Source of the DNA: Massilia horti
Lineage (GTDB): Bacteria > Pseudomonadota > Gammaproteobacteria > Burkholderiales > Burkholderiaceae_D
Length of the DNA: 50,452 bases
NCBI RefSeq assembly: GCF_004614195.1
Contig: NZ_SPUM01000135.1
Span: 1-50,452 of the forward strand
Reading direction: 5' to 3'
Shown: piece by piece, positions 44,321-50,452 of the stretch
Layout: each line of letters opens with the position of its first letter
Position numbering within the stretch: the first letter of the stretch is position 1
Made by a program: the position numbers and the translations under genes
The notes under the pieces: generated by a model
The model's input: only the letters and a program-made list of their open reading frames with translations
Databases searched by the model: none
What the model was told of the DNA's origin: nothing

Positions 44321-45419
44321 GCGTGCCCAGCCGGCCTTCGTTCACGCGCACGCGCTGTGCCAGGGCGCACATGAGCTCATAGCCGATGGTGCCAGCGCTC
44401 GCTGCCACCTCGTCGATCGGCAAGCCGTCGCCCCACAGCGTCACCTTGCTGCCCACGCGCGCGTTGGGCACGCCGGTCAGGTCGACCGTCATCATGTCCA
44501 TCGACACCCGGCCGATCAAGCGGGTACGCACGCCGTCGACCACGATCGGGGTGCCGTGCGGCGCGTGGCGCGGGTAGCCGTCCGCATAGCCGCAGGCCAC
44601 CACGCCGACCGTCATCGGCACCTCGGCCACGAAGCGGCTGCCGTAACCGACGGTGTCGCCCGGCACCAGGTGCTGGATGCCGATCACCTCCGAAGTCAGG
44701 GTCATGGTCGGCAGCAGGCCGATGTCCTCCGCGCTCTTGCCGCCCGGGCTGCCGCCATACAGCATGATGCCGGGGCGGATCCAGTCGTTGTGCAGTTCCC
44801 TGGACAGTTCCGCCTGGTGCAGCACGCCGCCCGAATTGGACAGGCTGCGCTGCCCCGGCAGCCCGTCCGCGCCCTCGCGGAAGCGCCGCACCTGCTCGAT
44901 GATCGTCAGGCGCGGATGCTCCAGCTCATCGGCATTGGCAAAGTGCGTCATCAGGGTGATGTTGCGGATGCCGGGGATGGCGCGCAGCCGCGCATACGCG
45001 GCCGGGTAATCCGCGGGCGTGAAGCCGAGCCGGTTCATGCCGGTGTTCATCTTCAGGTGCACGTCGATCGGGCGGTACAGCTGGGTGTACTCGAGCATCT
45101 TGATCTGCTCGATCGAGTGCACCGCTGAGTTGATGTCGTGCTCGGCCAAGAGCGCAATGTCGGTGGCGTCGAAAAAGCCTTCGAGCAGCAGGATGGGCTT
45201 GGTCCAGCCAAGCTGGCGCAGGCGCACGGCGTTTTCCAGTTCGATCAGGGCCAGGCCGTCGGCCGCGGCAAAGCCGCGCATCCCGCGTTCCAGGCCATGG
45301 CCGTATGCATTGGCTTTCACCACCGCCCACACTTTTGCGTCCGGTGCGCAGGCACGCGCCCTGGCCAGGTTGTGCTGCATGGAGTCGAGATGGATGGTAG
45401 CGCAGAGCGGGCGTGGCAT
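44313..45419 (-). CDS. alr: Alanine racemase
   Basis: PLP-dependent enzyme making D-alanine for peptidoglycan, 368 residues. The cofactor lysine is K35 in VVKANAYGHG and the opposing catalytic tyrosine is Y259 in TVGYGSRF. LSNSGG and RPGIMLYGGSPG complete the PLP site. It overlaps radA by eight bases, the usual alr-radA arrangement of betaproteobacteria, and diverges from lplT across 128 bases. Only one racemase gene is visible here, and it is full length. Confidence 0.97.
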   Translation of the reverse strand: MPRPLCATIHLDSMQHNLARARACAPDAKVWAVVKANAYGHGLERGMRGFAAADGLALIELENAVRLRQLGWTKPILLLEGFFDATDIALLAEHDINSAVHSIEQIKMLEYTQLYRPIDVHLKMNTGMNRLGFTPADYPAAYARLRAIPGIRNITLMTHFANADELEHPRLTIIEQVRRFREGADGLPGQRSLSNSGGVLHQAELSRELHNDWIRPGIMLYGGSPGGKSAEDIGLLPTMTLTSEVIGIQHLVPGDTVGYGSRFVAEVPMTVGVVACGYADGYPRHAPHGTPIVVDGVRTRLIGRVSMDMMTVDLTGVPNARVGSKVTLWGDGLPIDEVAASAGTIGYELMCALAQRVRVNEGRLGTHG

Positions 45420-45547
45420 ATTGCAAATGTGAGAAAACAGAAAACCATATTTTACCGGAGAGGCGCAAACGCACAGCCCGTTTTCTTTTGGCGAGCCGAT
45501 CTTTCATGGTATAAAGCAACCCAACGATCGCTTTTAGAATCTCTCGA

Positions 45548-46798
45548 ATGAACCGTGGTTTTTATACCATCATGGCGGCGCAGTTTTTTTCGTCGCTGGC
45601 AGATAACGCGCTGATAATTGTCGCGATCGATCTGCTAATTTCTATGAAGGCCCCGGAATCGCTCAAGCCGTTGCTTAAGCTGACATTCGTGCTTTTCTAT
45701 GTTCTGCTGGCCGCTTTTGTGGGCGCCTTCGCCGATTCCCTGCCCAAGGGCCGGGTAATGTTTATCGCCAATGCCGTCAAGGTAATTGGCTGCGGCTTGA
45801 TTTTCGTCGGCGTGCATCCGCTGGCGGCCAATGCCATCGTCGGTTTCGGTGCCGCCATCTATTCGCCCGCCAAGTACGGCATCCTGACCGAACTGCTGCC
45901 GCCGGAAAAACTGGTGGTCGCCAACGGCTGGATCGAGGGCCTGACCGTGCTGTCGATCATCCTCGGCATGGTGCTGGGCGGCGCGCTGGTCAGCCCGGCA
46001 GGCGGCGCCTTCCTGCTCGGCTTCGGCGTGCCCCTGCTGCATACCTCGAACGAGGCCTCGCTCGCGGTGGTCGTCGCCATCTACGCGCTGGCGGCCCTGT
46101 TCAACCTGCGCATTCCCGACACCGGCGCCCGCTACCAGCGCCAGGAACGCAATCCGCTGCGCCTGATCGCCGATTTCTCGAACTGCTCCACCATTCTGTG
46201 GAAGGACAAGCTGGGCCAGATCTCGCTGGCCGTGACCACGCTGTTCTGGGGCGCCGGCGCCACCCTGCAGTTCATCGTGCTCAAGTGGGCCGAGCGTTCG
46301 CTGGGCATGCCTCTGGATAAAGCCACCAGCCTGATCGGCGTTGTCGCGCTCGGCGTTGCGCTTGGCGCGGCGGCGTCGGCGCGCATCGTGCCCCTGAAAC
46401 GTTCACTGTCCGTGATTCCGCTGGGGATCATCATGGGACTGGTCGTGGCCAGCATGTCGCTGGTGCATTCGGTGGCCGTGGCCTACGTGCTGCTCACGCT
46501 GATCGGTGCGCTGTCGGGCTTCTTCGTGGTGCCGATGAACGCACTGCTGCAGCACCGCGGGCACGTCCTGATGAGCGCTGGTCACTCGATCGCGGTTCAG
46601 AACTTCAACGAGAACCTGTCGATCCTGACCATGCTGGCGGCCTACGCCGTCCTGATCACGCTGAACGTGGACGTGAACGTGATCGTGGTGGTGTTCGGCC
46701 TGTCGCTGGCCGGGGTCATGTACCTGATCCAGCGGCGGCACGTGACCAACCAGCTGCAGCAGGAAGCACTCGCGCTGATCGGCGAACGGAAACATTAA
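45548..46798 (+). CDS. lplT: Lysophospholipid transporter LplT
   Basis: MFS-type inner-membrane flippase moving lysophospholipids inward for reacylation, 416 residues with about 12 membrane segments. Family text includes NRGFYTIMAAQFFSSLADNA at the start, FGAAIYSPAKYGILTELLPP, KLVVANGWIEGLTV and VPMNALLQHRGH. In E. coli it is co-transcribed with aas acyltransferase; no aas follows here, where the next gene is convergent. A large inverted repeat lies beyond its stop. Confidence 0.95.
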   Translation: MNRGFYTIMAAQFFSSLADNALIIVAIDLLISMKAPESLKPLLKLTFVLFYVLLAAFVGAFADSLPKGRVMFIANAVKVIGCGLIFVGVHPLAANAIVGFGAAIYSPAKYGILTELLPPEKLVVANGWIEGLTVLSIILGMVLGGALVSPAGGAFLLGFGVPLLHTSNEASLAVVVAIYALAALFNLRIPDTGARYQRQERNPLRLIADFSNCSTILWKDKLGQISLAVTTLFWGAGATLQFIVLKWAERSLGMPLDKATSLIGVVALGVALGAAASARIVPLKRSLSVIPLGIIMGLVVASMSLVHSVAVAYVLLTLIGALSGFFVVPMNALLQHRGHVLMSAGHSIAVQNFNENLSILTMLAAYAVLITLNVDVNVIVVVFGLSLAGVMYLIQRRHVTNQLQQEALALIGERKH

Positions 46799-46828
46799 TT
46801 CCCCCAGCCGACGCGACGGCCTGTGCAC

Positions 46829-46933
46829 CGTAGGGTGCGCACCTGTGCGCACCCGGTCACCGTAGCTGGCTTGCGGCTGCCGCGTCGTAATGCGGCGTTC
46901 GCGAACCGCGTGCGCACAGGTGCGCACCCTACG
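46829..46933. repeat. Perfect 24-bp inverted repeat built on GTGCGCAC
   Basis: Arms 46829-46852 and 46910-46933 are exact reverse complements over 24 bases. Each starts or ends with CGTAGGGTGCGCAC and contains GTGCGCAC twice, a sequence that is itself palindromic. The 57-base centre is unrelated. The element fills the gap between the convergent lplT and DUF1853 genes, so it can act as a terminator and is probably a dispersed genomic repeat. Confidence 0.85.
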
Positions 46934-46940
46934 CCTCCGT

Positions 46941-47894
46941 TTAGCCATTACTCTTAAGCCGCGGTGACCTAGCCCGCTCGCGCCAATCGTTCGGCACGAT
47001 AAAGCCGCGTTCCACTTCGAGAATCGCCCCCGGCTCCTCGCGCACCACGGCCACCAGCACCGGCGTCGGCGATTCTTCGAACTGCGCCTGCAGCTCCGCC
47101 GCGAGCTGGGCGCGGTTCATCAGCCAGGTCGCGGACGCGGCCTTGAACGGCGGCAGCCACTGCAGGCGCGGCAGGATCAGGAACGCGTTGCCTTCCAGCT
47201 CGCCGATCTCGTCCTGTGCGCACCAGAAACCGCGGCAGTGCCGTGGCGAGACCCCTTCCATGTCGGCGCTGGCCCCGTGCGGATAGAACAGCCACCCCTT
47301 CACCAGCGCACGCGAACGTACCACCGGCCGCGGCAAAACAGCCTGCGCCGCCGGATGCGCGCCAAGCTCAAGCTGGCGCGCGAACACCTTGCGCAGCTTG
47401 GCGCCCAGGCTGTCGGCCAGGTTCGGGCCTACGAGGGCATCGAGGTTGCCGCCGGCTGGTTCTCCGAGCAGGTAGAACTTGGTGGCGAATTCGATGTGTT
47501 CGACCGCCTGCGGACCGGCGTCGAGCAGGAAGTCGAATTCGCCGATCGTCTCGTTGCGGTTGGCGCGCACCTGCAGGCTGTGCGCGACCAGCTGTCCCTG
47601 CTCCTGGAAATAGAACGCCATGAGCTTTTCCGCGTACAGTCCCAGGCGGGTGTGCACGCGCGGGCCGAGTGCGGCGTCCAGGCGCGAAGGATCGGCATCG
47701 AGCTGCGCCAGCCAGCGTTCGATCTCGGGTGTGACCGGGGCAAGCGAGGCGATCCGGCCCTGCCATTCGGGCGCGCCGGCGTCCAGCAAATCGGGAGCGT
47801 CCAGCAGCCACGCCAGCGCACGTACGCGCGCACGTCGCAGGTGGCCCCAGCGGCGGTGGAAATATGCGTGGTAACTGTCAGCCGGATCGCCCAT
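46941..47894 (-). CDS. DUF1853 family protein
   Basis: 317 residues from the ATG at 47894. The frame to 47963 lies inside the glycosylase gene, and the shorter form starts with the family-like DSYHAYFHRRWGHLRRARVR. The block HTRLGLYAEKLMAFYFQ and GEFDFLLDAG...VEHIEFATKFYL resemble a nuclease-like fold with acidic residues, a feature noted for DUF1853. Function unknown. It overlaps the uracil-DNA glycosylase gene by 17 bases and is the last gene of the tsaB-rimI-udg unit. Confidence 0.85.
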   Translation of the reverse strand: MGDPADSYHAYFHRRWGHLRRARVRALAWLLDAPDLLDAGAPEWQGRIASLAPVTPEIERWLAQLDADPSRLDAALGPRVHTRLGLYAEKLMAFYFQEQGQLVAHSLQVRANRNETIGEFDFLLDAGPQAVEHIEFATKFYLLGEPAGGNLDALVGPNLADSLGAKLRKVFARQLELGAHPAAQAVLPRPVVRSRALVKGWLFYPHGASADMEGVSPRHCRGFWCAQDEIGELEGNAFLILPRLQWLPPFKAASATWLMNRAQLAAELQAQFEESPTPVLVAVVREEPGAILEVERGFIVPNDWRERARSPRLKSNG

Positions 47895-48693
47895 CGGCCG
47901 CCCTCGCGCGGCACAGGTCGGCCCAGGCCAGCGCCTTGTCGGGGCCGCGCCGCAGCAGTTCACCAGGGTGCAGCGTGGCTACCAACGGCACACCGGCTAA
48001 CTCGTGCACGCTGCCGCGCGCGCCGGCAAGCGGTTCGCTCAAAGGCTTGTCCAGCAGCGCATTGGCAGCGATCTGACCCAGCGTGAGCACGGTCCCGGCC
48101 CGGGTGAGCGCCAGTTCGCGTTCCAGATAGGGCCGGCAAGCCGCCGCTTCCTCCGCAGTGGGCGCGCGGTCGCCGCCGTTTGCGCTGGCTGGACGGCACT
48201 TGATCAGGTTGGTCACGTAGACGTCGCGCTCGCGCGACAGGTCAACAGCGTGCAGCATATTGTCGAGCAGCTTGCCGGCATCGCCAGCCAGCGGCTGGCC
48301 GGCCTTTTCATCGAGTGAAGTCGTGGCCCCGGCCGCGACCACCCAGCGCGCCGTGCGCGCACCACTGCCGGCGACCGGCTTGCCACCCGCGCGGCAAGCG
48401 CTGCAGCGGCTGCAACTGGCGATTGCGGCGCGCAGCTCGTCCCAGCCCATGCGGCTGATGTCCGGTTCGGTCGCGGGCACATCCTCTTCAACCCAGGCTG
48501 GTTCAGCGCCTGGGGTTGGGGTACCCTGCCCGGCCGCCGGGGATTGCGCCTGCACGGGGGCGGCCGTCACTTCTTCCGCCTCCTCCCATGGCGCTTCCTG
48601 CACGGGAGCTTCGGCCGTCTGGCGCAGTTGCCACAGTGGTCCGATGCCCATCTCGGCCAGGAAGGCGGCGTCGCGCGCGCTCATGCCGTTCAT
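47878..48693 (-). CDS. Uracil-DNA glycosylase-like protein with altered motif
   Basis: Family 4-type uracil-DNA glycosylase homologue, 271 residues. The first ~80 residues are an Ala/Glu/Pro-rich tail. Iron-sulfur ligands are plausible at C94/C97 (or C100), C166 and C186. YVTNLIKCRP and LATLHPGELL-like text (ATLHPGELLRR) fit motifs of the family, as does GDAGKLLDNML. However, the usual active-site GEAPG/GEGPG is replaced by AAGATTS (around 120-126), so the catalytic carboxylate seems missing. It may be inactive on uracil, or act differently. The gene overlaps rimI by four bases and DUF1853 by 17. Confidence 0.85.
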   Translation of the reverse strand: MNGMSARDAAFLAEMGIGPLWQLRQTAEAPVQEAPWEEAEEVTAAPVQAQSPAAGQGTPTPGAEPAWVEEDVPATEPDISRMGWDELRAAIASCSRCSACRAGGKPVAGSGARTARWVVAAGATTSLDEKAGQPLAGDAGKLLDNMLHAVDLSRERDVYVTNLIKCRPASANGGDRAPTAEEAAACRPYLERELALTRAGTVLTLGQIAANALLDKPLSEPLAGARGSVHELAGVPLVATLHPGELLRRGPDKALAWADLCRARAADGRSG

Positions 48694-49151
48694 AACACAA
48701 ACCTCATCACAATTGCATCCTCGCGCCCGCCGCCGGAGGCCGGATAATACCCCTTGCGGCGCCCGATTTCGGCAAATCCGTAGTGCTTGTACACCTGTTG
48801 CGCACGCACGTTGGACGGGCGCACCTCAAGAAATATCGACACCATGCCCTTCTCGCGGCAACGGGTTACGATCTTATCGAGCAGGTAACGGCCCAGGCCT
48901 TGTCCCTGCCGGTGCCCGGCAACCGCCACATCGAGCAGGTGCGCCTCGTCGAGCGCATACATCAACAGAAAATACCCGATCAGCGCGCCGGATTCGTCGC
49001 GCAGCACCCAGCCATCGTAACCGCTGGCCAGCGAATCGACGAAGTTCGCCCGGCTCCACGGATACGGAAACACGCTTTGTTCGAGCGCGTGGACCGCGTC
49101 CACGTCGGACGCCTGCATGGGCATATAGTCGAGCAGGCCGTGGTCGCGCAT
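48690..49151 (-). CDS. rimI: Ribosomal protein S18 alanine N-acetyltransferase RimI
   Basis: GNAT acetyltransferase that acetylates the N-terminus of S18, 153 residues from the ATG at 49151. The much longer open frame upstream is an antisense-like read of tsaB. The acetyl-CoA loop is RQGQGLGRYLL, with LEVRPSNVRAQQVYKHYGF typical of RimI. It lies two bases after tsaB, the common tsaB-rimI pair, and overlaps the next gene by four bases. Confidence 0.95.
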   Translation of the reverse strand: MRDHGLLDYMPMQASDVDAVHALEQSVFPYPWSRANFVDSLASGYDGWVLRDESGALIGYFLLMYALDEAHLLDVAVAGHRQGQGLGRYLLDKIVTRCREKGMVSIFLEVRPSNVRAQQVYKHYGFAEIGRRKGYYPASGGGREDAIVMRFVL

Positions 49152-49153
49152 CG

Positions 49154-49876
49154 TCACAGCCCTTGCGCCTTGGCGGCATTGATCGCCTGCCGCTCGGCAC
49201 TGGTGTAGGCGACCTTGTTGCGCAGGTAAAGCGGCTGCGCCTGCGCGGCAGGGACCGCCTGTCCGGCGGCCAGCGCGCTGCCTGCCAACTGCGCCAGTTC
49301 GCGAGCGTGGGGCATGATGTCGGCCAGCGCGCCGTGCGCGAACGGCTTGTCCGCGAACGCCTCCGGGTATGCGGCAAAGCCGTTCCCGCAGGCGGCCAGA
49401 CCCGCAACCGCCTCCGGCGCCACGTCCTGCGGCGCGCACAGCGCCGGTGCGCACACCACCTGCCAGCCGTCGGCAAAGCGGTACTGCGCCCAATAGACTT
49501 CGCCCATGCGCGCATCGAGCACCGCCAGCACTTCGCTGGCGCCGGTACGCGCCCGGCATGCCTGCGCCATCGCCTCCAGGGTCACCATGGGCAGCACCGG
49601 CAGGCCGGCGCCGAACGCCAGGCCCTGGGCCACGCCGCAGGCGGTGCGCACGCCGGTGAACGAACCCGGCCCGGCGCCGAACGCGACCGCATCGATGTCA
49701 GAGAGGTCAATACCGGCCTCACCGAGCAGTTCCTGCACCATTGGCAGGACCGACTGGGAATGGGTGCGCACGCCCGCGGATTGGCGAAAGATGACGGAGT
49801 CGCGAGCCAGCAGCGCGCACGACGCCAGCTCCGACGAGGTTTCGATGGCAAGGATTTTAGGCAGGTTTTTAGGCAT
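49154..49876 (-). CDS. tsaB: tRNA threonylcarbamoyladenosine protein TsaB
   Basis: Partner of TsaD in the t6A37 modification of ANN-decoding tRNAs, 240 residues from the ATG at 49876. ILAIETSSELASCAL is the ASKHA-fold start, with GAGPGSFTGVR as the strongly conserved block and LAVLDARMGEVYWA following. The in-frame extension to 50404 overlaps the divergent thioredoxin gene and is rejected. It heads the unit tsaB-rimI-udg-DUF1853. Confidence 0.96.
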   Translation of the reverse strand: MPKNLPKILAIETSSELASCALLARDSVIFRQSAGVRTHSQSVLPMVQELLGEAGIDLSDIDAVAFGAGPGSFTGVRTACGVAQGLAFGAGLPVLPMVTLEAMAQACRARTGASEVLAVLDARMGEVYWAQYRFADGWQVVCAPALCAPQDVAPEAVAGLAACGNGFAAYPEAFADKPFAHGALADIMPHARELAQLAGSALAAGQAVPAAQAQPLYLRNKVAYTSAERQAINAAKAQGL

Positions 49877-49957
49877 ACCTAATTTTAACCCGGCGCGGCG
49901 TGCGGCACGAAGCCCGGGCTGTGCGGCAGCCGTTCGGCCGGGGTAGAATTGGCGCCT

Positions 49958-50386
49958 ATGCCTAGCCTCACCCTCGAGCTCGATAACCGCGACGAGATTG
50001 CCGAAGTCCTGGACAGCGGCCGCTGGATCGTCGCCTGCCTGTGCGCCGCCTGGTGCGGCACCTGCACATCCTACCGCACGGCGTTCGACACGCTGGCCGA
50101 ACGCCAGCCGGATATCGCCTTCCTCTGGATCGACATCGAGGACCAGGCCGACGTGGTCGGCGACCTGGACGTCGAGAACTTCCCTACCCTGCTGGTGCAG
50201 CGCGGCGACACGGTCGCGTTCTTCGGCACCATGCTGCCGGAGGCGGCGCTGGCGCAGCGCATGGTGCTGTCGCTGATTGAACAGTCCGACGAGGAGCTGG
50301 CGCGGCTGGCGCATTCGAGCCAGGAGCGGCAGCAGTGGCAGCGCGACTGCAACCTGCTCCGGCTGCTGAAAAACGCGCAGGCGTAA
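49958..50386 (+). CDS. Thioredoxin-family protein
   Basis: 142-residue thioredoxin fold protein with the redox pair in AWCGTC (C33, C36), slightly different from the classic WCGPC. A cis-proline follows in NFPTLLV, and the strand AFLWIDIEDQADVV matches the fold. There is no signal peptide, so it is cytoplasmic. A helical C-terminal tail (about 110-142) exceeds thioredoxin length. ATG 49958 is preferred to an upstream TTG at 49949; TAGAAT at 49944-49949 may be its -10 box. It diverges from tsaB. Confidence 0.88.
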   Translation: MPSLTLELDNRDEIAEVLDSGRWIVACLCAAWCGTCTSYRTAFDTLAERQPDIAFLWIDIEDQADVVGDLDVENFPTLLVQRGDTVAFFGTMLPEAALAQRMVLSLIEQSDEELARLAHSSQERQQWQRDCNLLRLLKNAQA

Positions 50387-50452
50387 TTTTAGGGAGGCGT
50401 ACAACTTGTGAATTTTTCGATTTTTATGCTGCTGCGTCGATTACGTTGAACG
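50387..50452. other. Right-edge stretch
   Basis: GGGAGG at about 50392 lies upstream of a GTG at 50408, whose frame stops after 13 codons. No supported gene start is visible before the window ends. Confidence 0.4.

Noticed and set aside
48690..49559. 289-codon version of rimI
   Set aside because: The extra N-terminal part reads tsaB in the wrong frame; the 153-residue form from 49151 matches the family and the operon spacing.

Overview
The window looks like chromosome from a high-GC betaproteobacterium of the family Oxalobacteraceae, probably Massilia or a close relative. This is an inference from conserved gene order (glmM-folP-ftsH-rlmE/yhbY-greA-carBA; pstSCAB-phoU-phoB-phoR; radA-alr/lplT; tsaB-rimI-udg) and from a REP-like repeat type. 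No 16S rRNA gene is present to settle it. Most of the window is vertically inherited housekeeping DNA, with one clear integrated island and one unusual RNA-repair locus next to it.

Layout. (1) 1-7.4 kb: a polysaccharide region. A Wzc-type tyrosine kinase/co-polymerase and a Wza-type outer-membrane lipoprotein run leftward. Divergent from them, across a 20-bp perfect palindrome, are a family 1 glycosidase-like enzyme, an SDR dehydrogenase and a CapK/PaaK-like adenylate-forming protein. (2) 7.4-10.9 kb: a TonB-dependent receptor preceded by a 40-bp-period direct repeat. (3) 10.9-13.8 kb: an rtcB RNA-ligase locus. It has a structured leader with a possible 12-codon leader peptide and an intrinsic terminator. 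RtcB is followed by a 58-residue basic protein, a 272-residue protein of unknown function and a frameshifted SEC-C protein.

(4) 13.8-21.8 kb: a 7.9-kb integrative element in the 3' half of tRNA-Arg(TCT), bounded by a 52-bp direct repeat. It encodes a tyrosine integrase, a putative excisionase-like protein, a serine resolvase, a ribbon-helix-helix protein, a candidate replication-type protein and small ORFs. Its cargo is an orphan type VI secretion cassette: Hcp, a lytic transglycosylase with a LysM domain and no signal peptide, and an overlapping periplasmic DUF1311/LprI-like protein. I read this as a T6SS effector with its immunity protein, and it is the most interesting system here.

(5) 21.8-33.2 kb: tRNA-Pro, glmM, folP, ftsH, rlmE, yhbY, a DUF4149 membrane protein, greA, carB and carA. 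(6) 33.4-41.8 kb: a GlcG/HbpS-like protein, a patatin-like lipoprotein, a cluster of REP-like repeats, and the phosphate regulon (phoR, phoB, phoU, pstB, pstA, pstC, pstS), with a textbook Pho box ahead of pstS. (7) 41.9-50.4 kb: sixA, a PilZ protein, radA, alr, lplT, a DUF1853 protein, a uracil-DNA glycosylase-like protein with an altered active-site motif, rimI, tsaB and a thioredoxin-like protein. Palindromic repeats sit between several of these transcription units.
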